A stretch of 64,000 nt of DNA from positions 1 to 64,000 of the forward strand of contig NZ_JAUSZD010000001.1 in NCBI RefSeq assembly GCF_030817275.1, in the 5' to 3' direction. Source of the stretch: Paenibacillus sp. V4I7. Lineage in GTDB: Bacteria; Bacillota; Bacilli; Paenibacillales; NBRC-103111. Under the pieces are notes generated by a model. That model was not told where the DNA came from and ran no database searches. It saw only the letters and a program-made list of their open reading frames with translations. Below are positions 52,034 to 61,363 of the stretch, one piece after another. Position 1 is the first letter of the stretch; each line of letters opens with the position of its first letter. Position numbers and translations under genes: made by a program.

Positions 52034-53575
52034 CTAAGAATCAAGCTGGAGAATAAACTGCACAGTGATCTGATTATTATTTTTGTAGATGTGTACGGAA
52101 TAACCCTCACACTGAACATCTTTAGTGATGGAAGTTTTTGCAACCTCACTAAATTCGTTGATAAGACTATCGTCCACTTTGTGGCCAAAAATTTTCATTA
52201 AGTTAACTGCAACCTTGAAATTTTCCATGTTAGGTTCATTATTCGCACTTAACACATCTTCTATTTTGACATAGGGCATAACCCCTTTTGATGTATAAGA
52301 TGCAACAAGCTTAGAATAACTAGGATTTAATGAGTCCCGATAGAGAAAACCGCCATAAATCTTACCGTTTATTTCTTCTACCCCGGGAACATACCACGTA
52401 CCTTTAAAGTCAGGAGACATCCGTCTGTTTGAGAATTCTAACCAACTGCTGTCAACTGACTTTAGAATAGCATCCAACAATTCTTCCTTTTTATAAGGTA
52501 TGGGATGTTCATCTGCATAAGCCGTAAGCAATTGGTGATCTTCATTAGTTCTCCAATCGCTTAATTGGATATAGGGCCCTGAACGAATATACTTTTTCTT
52601 GGATTCAACATAAATTTGGTACCCTTCCCTAATGCCGGTCTCGTCTTTCCTAAAGGCTTTAATTATTGAGTTGCCACCTGTACTGAAATAATGATCTGCA
52701 ATAACGGTATCTCCTCGTCCGCCGTCTCCCAAATCATAAGTCATTTTCAGAATGGTAATAATCTGTCCATCATAATTTCTTTTTATATGCGGATACTTGG
52801 CATCTTCCTCTCGTACAATTTGCATAAAAGGAGAGTTGGTATCATTACCGTCTATCAGGTAAACCTCATGGAGGGTCCAGTTTATCCCGCCAAGTTCAAC
52901 TGTATAGGGAAATTCTATATTAGATGCCCTGTCTAATTTGGATCTGAAATTGGTACCATTTAATGCTACATCAGCTAATTCTAATGCAGCTCTATCTACC
53001 TTTAGCTTACCGCCTGATCTTAGTTGCAGGACACGGTTGATAACTGTTACCGCCTGCGCACGTGTCGATATTTCGTCCAGTCCAAGTTGACCGCCGGTTA
53101 AACCTTGCAGAAGTCCGGTTTCCGTTGCTCTATAAGCATAGTACCTATCAGTGGTCGCAATTGAATCTTTATTTTCATTCCCGATTGATCTGACTACTAA
53201 TCTAGCTATTTCTAGTCTAGTAATAGGTCGTTCTACGTCTTGGGTAAAATCTTCATAACGATGAATCCCTGCAGCAACGGCTGCGTTAATAAACGGCTGA
53301 TACCATTTTTGATTTGTATTTACCTCTGGTTTGAGGCCTAACGCTTTCGATAGCATTGTTACAAACTCTGCTCTGCTTATGGTTACATCGGGTTTAAATG
53401 TTCCATCCTCATATCCGGTTGCGATGTTTAGCTGAATCATGTTTTGTATGGCTTCCTCAGCCCAATGACCCTTGGTATCCATAAAGGTGGAAGATTGTGC
53501 ATTCGCTGTTGCCATAGTAAATAAGGATGCTATTAATGCGTTGCTTGCAACAAGCCTTACAATTCTTTTTCTCAT
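52034..53575 (-). CDS. SLH-domain surface protein (third)
   Basis: About 513 residues. A signal peptide ends near ANA-QS. Three SLH domains follow (FMDTKGHWAEEAIQNMI, DGTFKPDVTISRAEFVTMLS; ITRLEIARLVVRS; LDEISTRAQAVTVINRVLQL). The C-terminal 300 residues are unlike the other two SLH proteins except for the short LxxTNxxS transition. The start is set at 53575 (ATG behind GGGGG). It is a monocistronic unit enclosed by short inverted repeats. Confidence 0.88.
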   Translation of the reverse strand: MRKRIVRLVASNALIASLFTMATANAQSSTFMDTKGHWAEEAIQNMIQLNIATGYEDGTFKPDVTISRAEFVTMLSKALGLKPEVNTNQKWYQPFINAAVAAGIHRYEDFTQDVERPITRLEIARLVVRSIGNENKDSIATTDRYYAYRATETGLLQGLTGGQLGLDEISTRAQAVTVINRVLQLRSGGKLKVDRAALELADVALNGTNFRSKLDRASNIEFPYTVELGGINWTLHEVYLIDGNDTNSPFMQIVREEDAKYPHIKRNYDGQIITILKMTYDLGDGGRGDTVIADHYFSTGGNSIIKAFRKDETGIREGYQIYVESKKKYIRSGPYIQLSDWRTNEDHQLLTAYADEHPIPYKKEELLDAILKSVDSSWLEFSNRRMSPDFKGTWYVPGVEEINGKIYGGFLYRDSLNPSYSKLVASYTSKGVMPYVKIEDVLSANNEPNMENFKVAVNLMKIFGHKVDDSLINEFSEVAKTSITKDVQCEGYSVHIYKNNNQITVQFILQLDS

Positions 53576-53665
53576 GAGAACCCCCGATGTATGTAATAGA
53601 AACAAATGCAAAAACTACCGCGGTTATTTCGCTTGATGATAAACTGTTTACTTTTGTGATATCCA

Positions 53666-53704
53666 CTAACGAATTCTATTTTCCACTAACGAACTTTATT
53701 TTCC
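53666..53704 (-). repeat. Right-end repeats, two units with 20-base period
   Basis: CTAACGAATTCTATTTTCC (53666-53684) and CTAACGAACTTTATTTTCC (53686-53704) are the exact or near inverse of the 51984 copy. Confidence 0.8.
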
Positions 53705-53727
53705 TTGATCAGGAGTGGAGTTTCTGC

Positions 53728-54807
53728 TCATGCAACCATGAAACCCGTGACACGATTTTTGCCATTTGACTTAGAGAAATACATAGCTTCATCGGCGCGC
53801 TTCAGGAGCTCATCTGCAGGAAGGCCTTTCGAATACCGAGCGAAACCAATACTTGCTGTTGTAACGCATTCCTTTTCAATACGTTTACGCACCCGCTCCG
53901 AGAATTCTTCTATAAGCAAAACCGTTTCATTCGACGTTACGAGCACAACCATCTCTTCTCCGCCGAACCTTCCAGCAATCCCACGACCCTCAATCTCTTC
54001 CTTCAGGATGGAAGCCACTATCTTGAGAGCATCATCTCCAGCCTTGTGTCCTTGTGTGTCATTGACCTTTTTGAAATTATCGAGGTCAAAAAAGATTATC
54101 GCCACGTCCGAGGCCCGCTCCACATATTTTTGCACTGCACTCATAAAGTACTTTCTGTTAAAGAGCCCAGTAAGACCGTCGGTAATGGATGACTTGTACG
54201 AGTTTTCCAAAACATCTGAAATCCGCGTCGTTACGAGAACAAGGACCATACTGCAGCCAACAATAAAGAATGAATCATGTACTAGAACTGCGTAATGCAA
54301 GTTCAAACTTTTGGGAAGCAGCTGCTCTATACCACCGTACAGCTCAGAAAGCGCAAATAAAATGAGCAGCCAGCGGAATCCTGAATTAGCCTCAGGCAAC
54401 CACTTAGAAATTTGTACAGCTACAAAAATCGCAGCGAGACCGCAGATGAACATACTGATATATGCCGGCATGAAGCTGATAATCAAGATCACAGGAAGAA
54501 CACAAAGAAGAACTATCCTTCCTCGCTTGGCCAAGTTTCGATTAAGCATAAACAGTGCGATTCCGCTCACATACCAGCCGATATTAAACAGAGCTTGAAC
54601 TAGATGATGAAGAAACACAGGCAGCATTGGTTGCTGGAGTGCAGTCGTCGAAATGGTGATTTCCAGTAGTGCAGATAAAAGTAATATCGCCGATCCAACT
54701 GTAAGAAACCTATAACCGCGTTTTTTTCGAAGGCGATAAAACAACCTGGTAATATAAAGCAACACTGCAAGTAAAGGAACAGCACCTAAGCTTAAATAAG
54801 GAATCAT
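53728..54807 (-). CDS. Membrane-bound GGDEF diguanylate cyclase
   Basis: 359 residues: about six or seven membrane segments (residues 1-190), then a GGDEF domain. Blocks are SITDGLTGLFNRKYF, IIFFDLDNFKKVNDTQGHKAGD and RFGGEEMVVL. The signature is GGEEM instead of GGEEF; catalytic residues are otherwise present. No RxxD inhibitory site is visible before the motif. It should make c-di-GMP, opposing the HD-GYP protein of the island. Confidence 0.9.
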   Translation of the reverse strand: MIPYLSLGAVPLLAVLLYITRLFYRLRKKRGYRFLTVGSAILLLSALLEITISTTALQQPMLPVFLHHLVQALFNIGWYVSGIALFMLNRNLAKRGRIVLLCVLPVILIISFMPAYISMFICGLAAIFVAVQISKWLPEANSGFRWLLILFALSELYGGIEQLLPKSLNLHYAVLVHDSFFIVGCSMVLVLVTTRISDVLENSYKSSITDGLTGLFNRKYFMSAVQKYVERASDVAIIFFDLDNFKKVNDTQGHKAGDDALKIVASILKEEIEGRGIAGRFGGEEMVVLVTSNETVLLIEEFSERVRKRIEKECVTTASIGFARYSKGLPADELLKRADEAMYFSKSNGKNRVTGFMVA

Positions 54808-54837
54808 ATCTTTCTCTCCCAGTCATAATGAGGTATG

Positions 54838-55137
54838 TTACGCTGACCGTTGAAACCAACTCTTAGGATCGGTTTTGTATGTATGGCTATCACGATTATC
54901 AAGCTTGCCTATCCAAATTTGATTATTCTTTTCATCAATCTTGTAAAAAACACGAATCCTGCCGACCTTGATTTTTTTGATTTCAGTGTAGCATAAAAGT
55001 TGTTCGTACTTTCTACTTAATGGCCGTGGATTCAAACCTAACTCGGCGATCGCCTCCTCCATAGCCCTTTGCTCTTGTTTGGAGAACTCGCTAAATTCCT
55101 TTTTTACTCGTTTCGAAATAAACCCTACTTGATACAT
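54838..55137 (-). CDS. RelE/ParE-fold toxin-like protein
   Basis: About 99 residues with the RelE/ParE/HigB pattern: SKRVKKEFSEF, a helix, then VGRIRVFYKIDEKNNQIWIGKLDNRD. No antitoxin gene is recognisable next to it, so it may be an orphan or have another role. The start is chosen at 55137 (MYQVG), behind AGAGGAAG. Confidence 0.7.
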   Translation of the reverse strand: MYQVGFISKRVKKEFSEFSKQEQRAMEEAIAELGLNPRPLSRKYEQLLCYTEIKKIKVGRIRVFYKIDEKNNQIWIGKLDNRDSHTYKTDPKSWFQRSA

Positions 55138-55165
55138 ATCGATTTTTCTTCCTCTCATCATTAGA

Positions 55166-55723
55166 TTATTTTACATTTAAAATAGTCTTTACTTCTTGTC
55201 CACTTACTGTCGTCACGAAAAACTCGCAGCCGTTGTTGTAGATGCCGTCGATTCCGCGCTCTTCACGTATCTGGTAACACATGGAGTATTCACCCAAGAA
55301 CTGATACCCTGGCTCAACATAATCCATGAATCCTCCGTAGCGGTCCACTTGCATCATCAAAACGATATACCATCCGCGTACCCGTCCCGGCTCAATTTCT
55401 CCATACAGTATTCCGCCCTGCGCGGCCCCATTTTGAGTTAGCCATTTTTTGATCTGAAGGGATTCGCGGGAAAGCCGATACCGACTCTTCCGTTGTAAAT
55501 AAGAATTGGCGCAGTTTGCTGAAATAAGAGTGCAACCTTTCTTCCCCAACAACTTCGAGAATTCTGAATTCGGACCGGTTAGGAATCCTTTTTCTTTCGG
55601 TTCAACCGTTTCAGATCGCTCCCCGATTTTGAGTCTAACCATATACAGGTTGCCGAGCATGGAGTCTCTGACTTCGATTCTTTGGCCGGCAAAAATAAAA
55701 ACTTCTTCATGGTGTTGAAACAT
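55166..55723 (-). CDS. Hypothetical soluble protein
   Basis: About 185 residues, no signal peptide, no recognised motif; three Cys occur (CTLISANCAN and CYQI, CEFF). ATG start behind GGGGG. It follows the prepilin-peptidase gene by five bases, so the two are co-transcribed and it may belong to the pilus system. Confidence 0.65.
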   Translation of the reverse strand: MFQHHEEVFIFAGQRIEVRDSMLGNLYMVRLKIGERSETVEPKEKGFLTGPNSEFSKLLGKKGCTLISANCANSYLQRKSRYRLSRESLQIKKWLTQNGAAQGGILYGEIEPGRVRGWYIVLMMQVDRYGGFMDYVEPGYQFLGEYSMCYQIREERGIDGIYNNGCEFFVTTVSGQEVKTILNVK

Positions 55724-55728
55724 TATTT

Positions 55729-56202
55729 CTACCCCCAAGGATTAATGAATGGAAAGATGAACTTAAGACAAGCGATTTGCACAACTGCAAAGCAGAAGCC
55801 CACGAACAATAAGCTAACCCAAGGTTGTTGTAGACTTGGCTTTTTTTTTCCGAAAAAAGCTTCGACATAGAATAAGATTAGCCCCAGAATTCCCGCATTG
55901 AGTACTGAGAGCATTGTGGCCACGGTGCCAGCTGCTATCCCTAAATAAGCAACCATCAGAATATCCCCGCCGCCTACTTCATCAGTTATAAGTGCAATGA
56001 TGTAATACAATAGCGCTGGAACTAAAGCGGCTATATAGAACAACCAGCCTTGCGGGTGAACAAAGATTCGGGTGATAATCATAGCCAATATCGCCGGCAT
56101 CGAGACTATGTTAAACACCTTTCTGTATTTCCAGTCTGTATAAGCAGTTGAAGCCATTATGGGTACCATCTGACCATATACAAGTATTTGCTGCCAATCC
56201 AA
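55729..56202 (-). CDS. cpaA: Prepilin peptidase (TadV/CpaA type, A24)
   Basis: 157 residues, multi-pass membrane protein. Both catalytic Asp motifs of type IV prepilin peptidases are present: AYTDWKYRKVFNIV (about residue 22) and TDEVGGGDILMVAYLG (GxGD). The short length without methylase domain is typical of Tad systems. TTG start behind GGAG. It lies 9.6 kb from the pilus operon but shares its leader type. Confidence 0.9.
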   Translation of the reverse strand: MDWQQILVYGQMVPIMASTAYTDWKYRKVFNIVSMPAILAMIITRIFVHPQGWLFYIAALVPALLYYIIALITDEVGGGDILMVAYLGIAAGTVATMLSVLNAGILGLILFYVEAFFGKKKPSLQQPWVSLLFVGFCFAVVQIACLKFIFPFINPWG

Positions 56203-56274
56203 AGATCCCGCTCCTTTCCTATCAATGCTCCATTATCTTCCAAAATGTTTATCACCATATTATCACTACTTACG

Positions 56275-56313
56275 ACATTGTGCAATGTTGTATTGTTTGA
56301 CATTGCACAATGT
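56275..56313. promoter_or_regulatory. 14-base perfect inverted repeat (operator or RNA hairpin)
   Basis: ACATTGTGCAATGT and its exact reverse complement ACATTGCACAATGT are separated by 11 bases. Each half is itself nearly palindromic. It lies between the leader terminator and the peptidase start, 73 bases before the start codon. On the plus strand a T-rich stretch follows, but no plus-strand gene precedes it. Confidence 0.65.
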
Positions 56314-56337
56314 TTGATTTTTTATTTAGTGAAAAGA

Positions 56338-56445
56338 CAAAAACTCCCTATGGCTGCGCTAAGGTATCGAACCTGTAGCTGCTTCCCATAGGGAGCTCAA
56401 CTTGCCGCTTTCGCGGAATAATAACAGACAGATGTCAGTTCTGAC
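56338..56445 (-). promoter_or_regulatory. Leader RNA with terminator (attenuator family, member 4)
   Basis: On the minus strand: GTCAGAACTGAC, CCGCGAAAGCGG, CAAGTTGAG, then the hairpin CTCCCTATGGgaagcagc...gcgcagCCATAGGGAG with a T-containing tail. It precedes the prepilin-peptidase gene and has the same order and closing-stem motif as the other leaders. A TAAAAT -10-like element lies just upstream. Confidence 0.7.
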
Positions 56446-56533
56446 TCACATTTTACCAGAGCTCGACGGTAATTGAGGCGCACTTCACCATACTTCCATT
56501 ATGTCCACAATATCATACGTTTATACAAGGATA

Positions 56534-56905
56534 TTAGCCGTGTTTTCCGCTTTCGATCTCCTTTATTATGTCGTTCAGGAGTTCGACAGCCTCATCCTTC
56601 ATGATTAGATGATCGAATTTAGAGTCGTTCCCCGTTTCTAGTTTGCGGACACGATCTTTTAGAGATGCTAGCAACGATTCTTTAAATGGAGGCTTCGTAA
56701 GGTGGGCGTCAATGGCCGCTTGCGCTTCCTCGAGTGATGGGTAAGTCCGGTACGGTTGAAAAGGCGCTTTGTGAATGGAGTACTCTTTTATTCCTCCTTG
56801 AGACGCCCAATTTCTGATTTCAGGATTAGTAGTGTTTATGATAGCCCCCGGATATCGTGTCGAACTATGTATTGGGAAGTCTTTATAAATTTCAACTTCT
56901 GGCAT
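56534..56905 (-). CDS. Hypothetical protein
   Basis: 123 soluble residues, with YPSLEEAQAAIDAHL and a C-terminal coiled-coil-like stretch (about 80-118). TAGGAGG precedes the ATG. Not recognised; gene likely on start site and codon pattern. Confidence 0.6.
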   Translation of the reverse strand: MPEVEIYKDFPIHSSTRYPGAIINTTNPEIRNWASQGGIKEYSIHKAPFQPYRTYPSLEEAQAAIDAHLTKPPFKESLLASLKDRVRKLETGNDSKFDHLIMKDEAVELLNDIIKEIESGKHG

Positions 56906-56996
56906 TTAGCTTTGTTCCTCCTAATGTTTAATTACCCGCCGAATAGTATTAGAGATCTCATTAAAGTGTAAATATACAGTTTAAAATTATGTATCC

Positions 56997-57182
56997 TTAT
57001 TTCATTCTTTGTAATTCTCTCATGCCTTTAGAACAATCCGAAGCAGAAAAACCTGCATCTCTACATGGATTAGACGAACTACCACTCCCTCCACTACTCA
57101 TACAACTTCCAATAATCCAAAGCAAAATAATTACAACAATTACTCCTAGACAACCTGCCTTCATTCTCTTTTCCCTCTGCAA
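56997..57182 (-). CDS. Small secreted or membrane-anchored peptide
   Basis: 61 residues: a hydrophobic helix (GCLGVIVVIILLWIIGSC), a Gly/Ser-rich linker and a small two-Cys tail (NPCRDAGFSASDCSKG). It may be membrane-anchored or lipidated. Function unknown. Confidence 0.5.
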   Translation of the reverse strand: MQREKRMKAGCLGVIVVIILLWIIGSCMSSGGSGSSSNPCRDAGFSASDCSKGMRELQRMK

Positions 57183-57361
57183 TTCAACGACTTTTCATGT
57201 ATTTAGAAAAAATATTTCAACCGTAGTACCTTCATATAATTTACTTTTGAATGACAATGTTCCTCTGTGTGCACCACGTAACGGATATGTATTCATACTC
57301 AAGACGCACATTGCTAAAACTTGAACCAAGTTGCTTTAGATGCGCTGCGGTTACATTGAAT

Positions 57362-57950
<589 letters not shown>

Positions 57951-57964
<14 letters not shown>

Positions 57965-58070
57965 TGAACCTCATTAGCAGTTTATTATACTGCTTTCCAT
58001 TACTTACGAGTAAATCATGAACAAGCATATACTGTTCATGCGCTTTTTTATGAGTCAATTTTCTTCCCAT
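57951..58070 (-). CDS. Possible 39-residue ORF
   Basis: ATG behind GGGGGA encodes MGRKLTHKKAHEQYMLVHD and 20 further residues, with its stop overlapping the start of the following lipoprotein gene. A good start site and overlap suggest a small translated gene or a translational-coupling leader. No family known. Confidence 0.35.
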
Positions 58071-58192
58071 TCCATATTCCCCCATTTATCATTTAGGAGA
58101 TTATTGTATATGTATAAGTAACCAATATCAACTTCTTATTTATAGCAAGACAACAAAAAGAGGGCCGACGATCCCCGCTCCGATCGTGCCGG

Positions 58193-58408
58193 CAGGTTTT
58201 CTGGGAAGTTTTAGATCACATTGATACAAATCAGTTGGTAGGAAAGAAAACAGATTGGGGATCATGGACTGCAAAGGCTAAACCAAATGCAATTCTACAT
58301 TTTATTGATCAGTTCTATGCAACAAACGAAGGTGAAAATATAAGAGAATTTATAGCAACATTAGATAAAGACACTGAATATGGGCTGGTAGCAATAGAAT
58401 TTGACTAA
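58193..58408 (+). pseudogene. 5'-truncated gene fragment
   Basis: A plus-strand frame of 71 codons reads VFWEVLDHIDTNQLVGKKTD ... LVAIEFD and stops at 58406-58408. It has natural composition but no start codon or ribosome binding site; a GC-rich block (gggccgacgatccccgctcc) lies at its 5' end. It looks like the C-terminal remnant of a gene cut by recombination. The rest of 57965-58662 holds no other gene. Confidence 0.6.
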
Positions 58409-58516
58409 TAACCGTACGGTTGTCATAAATGATATTTTAATGAATTTGGCTACATTGTCTTAGATGATAATAAAGTCTTAGACAGGACTGTTTGATATTA
58501 CGGGTAGTTTGTCACT

Positions 58517-58535
58517 TCAAAACATATTTGTCATC
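58517..58535. repeat. Copy of the 20.4 kb end repeat, same orientation
   Basis: TTCAAAACATATTTGTCAT followed by CCAATAA matches TTCAAAACCAATTTGTCAT followed by CCAACAA at 20480-20505. It could bound the island as a direct repeat. Confidence 0.5.
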
Positions 58536-58582
58536 CAATAAGAGCAATAGATAACTTTCTTATAAGCATGTTAGCAACAAAA

Positions 58583-58628
58583 ATAAAGCGTCCCTCGGAA
58601 TAAGATTTTAATCCGAGGAACGCTCTTT
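58583..58628 (-). terminator. Rho-independent terminator
   Basis: On the minus strand, AGCGTTCCTCGGAttaaaatcttatTCCGAGGGACGCTTTATTTTT, downstream of the RHYSR-family gene. Confidence 0.85.
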
Positions 58629-58662
58629 CTTTCTGTTCTCCTTCTGTAGCAGAAGCGGGCCA

Positions 58663-59365
58663 TCATATGTTTAGACTATCTTCCGGTACAAAGCCATCCG
58701 GAGAAAGTTCAAGTAAGAACTCATATTTAGACAAAGGACTCTCAAACTTAGTCCAGCCAGCCATCTTCTGCTTGCGCATTTGCTTTTTTAATTCATGCAG
58801 CTGCTCTGCAATAAGAAGACCCTTTTCATGGAAGGAATCCGCCTCGATCCACTCCCCGTTGTATATGGCTACCTGCATCCAGTTTTTAATCTCCTGCAGT
58901 TCTTGCAGTAGAGACATTTCCTTAAATACGAGTCTTGCATTGGACTCGGTGAGCTGAAGCAGCAAAAGATTTCTTGATTTGCTTCTCCCAATTTCAATAA
59001 ATCCACTTTTTTTATAACAGCACCCTTTATTCTGGGATTCGACATGGGCGTCGGATACATATGTAATAAATCCGTCCGGCGGCATTGCCCCCCATTGCTG
59101 AATCGTTGCAAAAACCGCCCACTTAATCATGGACGAGCTGAGGCGCTGTGATTCATTCCTAAATAGGGATGATTCATATGCCTCGTATCCGTCCTTCCTT
59201 GGAAATTTTGAACGCCACGAAATCCAGCATGTCCCCTTCTTTGGTTCTCATAGTTAAGTTATAGCCTGGGCGTTTAAATTGCGCTTTGCCAATGCTGGCT
59301 TTCGGACGTGAATAGTGACGATCATAAAGCTGTCTCACCACGTCCTCATTACCTTTCACGATCAT
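58663..59365 (-). pseudogene. Phage/plasmid RHYSR-family protein, frameshifted
   Basis: The first frame (59365-59174) encodes LYDRHYSRPKASIGKAQF and GDMLDFVAFKIS, then stops. The overlapping frame continues KDGYEAYESSLFRNESQRLS, MIKWAVFATIQQWGAMPPDG and FITYVSDAHV...NKGCCYKKSGF up to 58663. Together they give the usual order of a phage/plasmid protein family with an RHYSR N-terminus and a GNAT-like core. One indel near 59185-59200 separates them. It may be a decayed gene or a sequencing error. Confidence 0.75.
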
Positions 59366-59462
59366 CCATAAAAAAAAATTATTATATCATGGTCCATACT
59401 CCCGTATACCGGACTCGAGTAGCATTTGCATCATAATAATGTTGCCTCCCTTGTAAAAGAAA

Positions 59463-59497
59463 AGGCTACCTGGGCAGAGTACCCGGCAGCCATCATC
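59463..59497 (-). terminator. Rho-independent terminator
   Basis: On the minus strand, GGCTGCCGGGTACTCTGCCCAGGTAGCC followed by TTTTCTTTT, directly after the small gene ending at 59505. Confidence 0.8.
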
Positions 59498-59504
59498 CTT
59501 TTCG

Positions 59505-59708
59505 TTATAATTCTTCAGCCATATCTTTAACAATCTCCACAAAGGGCAACGGCATCTCTACGTTCTCGCCAGTCTTCTCATCCTTCAAAGCTGCTGCATC
59601 AAAGACATAGGTGGTGGAGGTCTCAGCAGTAAGCACACCTTCTACAATGAATCCCAAATATAGAAACTGGTAAGATTCACCGAGTTTTTTCATCGTATGG
59701 ATACTCAT
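59505..59708 (-). CDS. Small hypothetical protein
   Basis: About 67 residues with a short beta-rich pattern (SYQFLYLGFIVEGVLTAE) and an acidic C-terminus. It overlaps the 3' end of the primase-like gene by about 30 bases, so it is probably translationally coupled. Start candidates are GTG 59723, ATG 59708 and ATG 59693. Confidence 0.6.
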   Translation of the reverse strand: MSIHTMKKLGESYQFLYLGFIVEGVLTAETSTTYVFDAAALKDEKTGENVEMPLPFVEIVKDMAEEL

Positions 59709-61176
59709 AAGGGTATTCTTCACCTCCTAATGCATACATAATGGGCCTTAGCTCCATACGAAGCAAGTCATCTATTCCTTTCGCGATCCCATTCTTCTGA
59801 ACAGGATGCCAGGATGCATAATAGAGTTCGATTCCTTTCGGAAGAAACAACTCCTTTGCTTCCTCTACACATTGCTCAACCGTCTTTCCTACATCCGCAA
59901 CCTTCTCCTGAGCATCTGAATCAAATGCGATGATGACTCGCTTCGGATTGATCTGAAGAGTCGGTTCAAAGAGTTGCCGATAATTCCGTACACCAGCAGC
60001 CTGCAGATGAATGGCGTCGGTTAAGTCTGCGGAAATATCACCCTTGAGCGGACCCTCGCCCCACCATACCTCCGTAACATCACAAACGTTGCTCACTAAA
60101 TCACCGGATTTCCATATCTCAAGCACTGCAGAGGGAACGGCAACATGGTATGGAGCGGGTGTCGGATGCCCAATACGAGCTCCTTGCATAACTCCCCTCT
60201 GAACATCTTTACTGGTGGAGAGCCATACATACTTGGCTCCAGGTTCCAGCACAGCGGTTCCCCGCTCTAGAGACACTGGAAAATCGTCCCTTACTCCCTT
60301 CCAGACAACGGATTCACTCTCTTTGTCGATGATATCCACCTCTCCGTTATTCAGACGCGCTGTATACCCAGGAGGTAGTTTGATCATTCTTGGGTCATCG
60401 ACTCTAAGTTGAAAGCCGCAAATCTGGTTCCATAAGTTTCGGAAGGGGATGAGGAACCCGTTCCTTGCAACAAGTGTCCAATACCGCATATGGTCTTTTT
60501 GCATAAGGACAAAGCCTGGCACACCGACAGGGTCCTCCTTCAAAGAATTAATGAGTTCCTTTGTTAGCATATACCGACTTCGATAATTGTCGGTTACCGA
60601 ACGATATCCTCGAATTTGAATCTCCTTTGGAGTAAAGCCCCGCTCCTGCTTAAGGTGATCTCTATGCATATCCCCGAGATCCAAAAGATCTAACATCCGC
60701 CGATAATAGAAATCGAGCCAATTATCTTCACGTTTAGCGTCTTCTTGGTCGTCTCTCTCAACAATTTGTGAATGAGAAACTCGCCTTTCTCCATCGGGTT
60801 CAAGAAACGTGCCATCCTGAAACTTCAATGGAATCCCTGCAATACCACAGACTTGTATACAGGCTTCCACGAATCGTTCTCGGTCTTTTAGGGAGGTTTC
60901 GTCATACAATCGATAGGCATAATAGGAAAGTACATCGTTTCCGCCAACACCCTGACGGGTAAAGTCCTGCCAATTACGTTGCGTTGGGTTGATTCCGACA
61001 GAAGGCGTGCGTTCTCCACCATTTCGATACGTCATATACCATTTTCCCACACGTCTGATCTCGTCTCCCATTGCAATGGCAAATTCCCTTAGGTCGAGTG
61101 ATCGAATTTCCTCTACGGTTTCTTCTGAAATTCTCTTTTTAAGCAAACTAGTTAGATCTATAATTTGTTGGGTCAT
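59677..61176 (-). CDS. DUF3854/TOPRIM primase-like protein
   Basis: About 499 residues. The N-terminal part resembles primase zinc-binding regions in layout but without Cys (KWYMTYRNGGERTPSVGINP, DVLSYYAYRLY). A middle domain follows, then a TOPRIM-like domain with WWGEGPLKGDISADLTDAIH and KRVIIAFDSDAQEK. DUF3854-type proteins are common on plasmids, ICEs and phages, where they serve replication. The start is taken as ATG 61176 behind GGGAG/GGAGG; the frame is open to 61299 but runs through a terminator hairpin. Confidence 0.8.
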   Translation of the reverse strand: MTQQIIDLTSLLKKRISEETVEEIRSLDLREFAIAMGDEIRRVGKWYMTYRNGGERTPSVGINPTQRNWQDFTRQGVGGNDVLSYYAYRLYDETSLKDRERFVEACIQVCGIAGIPLKFQDGTFLEPDGERRVSHSQIVERDDQEDAKREDNWLDFYYRRMLDLLDLGDMHRDHLKQERGFTPKEIQIRGYRSVTDNYRSRYMLTKELINSLKEDPVGVPGFVLMQKDHMRYWTLVARNGFLIPFRNLWNQICGFQLRVDDPRMIKLPPGYTARLNNGEVDIIDKESESVVWKGVRDDFPVSLERGTAVLEPGAKYVWLSTSKDVQRGVMQGARIGHPTPAPYHVAVPSAVLEIWKSGDLVSNVCDVTEVWWGEGPLKGDISADLTDAIHLQAAGVRNYRQLFEPTLQINPKRVIIAFDSDAQEKVADVGKTVEQCVEEAKELFLPKGIELYYASWHPVQKNGIAKGIDDLLRMELRPIMYALGGEEYPYEYPYDEKTR

Positions 61177-61212
61177 ACTCCCTATTCCTCCTTCTTTCAT
61201 AAGTGAAAAACG

Positions 61213-61274
61213 CAAAAAAGACCCCATGAGCAGATTTATGCGCACTTCGCACATAAATTCAACCCATAGGGTCT
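61213..61274 (-). promoter_or_regulatory. Leader RNA with terminator (attenuator family, member 5)
   Basis: On the minus strand: GAAGTCGAAG, then the hairpin AGACCCTATGGGttgaatttatg...cataaatctgCTCATGGGGTCT with a T run, about 40 bases ahead of the primase-like start. It shares the closing stem CCCTATGGG/CATGGGG with the surface-island leaders. Confidence 0.7.
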
Positions 61275-61325
61275 TCGACTTCACACAAACGCCCATCACT
61301 TAAGGGGCCAAAAATTCTTATTGCC

Positions 61326-61355
61326 ATTGTATCATGAAATATTAGTCAATGACAA
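61326..61355 (-). promoter_or_regulatory. Sigma-A-type promoter of the primase-like gene
   Basis: On the minus strand, TTGTCA (61355-61350), an 18-base spacer and TACAAT (61331-61326). It lies upstream of the leader hairpin and just after the stop of the preceding gene, which supports a separate leader transcript. Confidence 0.65.
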
Positions 61356-61363
61356 CGGAGTTC

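Noticed and set aside
54838..55137. Complete toxin-antitoxin pair
   Set aside because: Only the RelE/ParE-like gene is recognisable; the upstream 55.2 kb gene is too large and does not look like an antitoxin.
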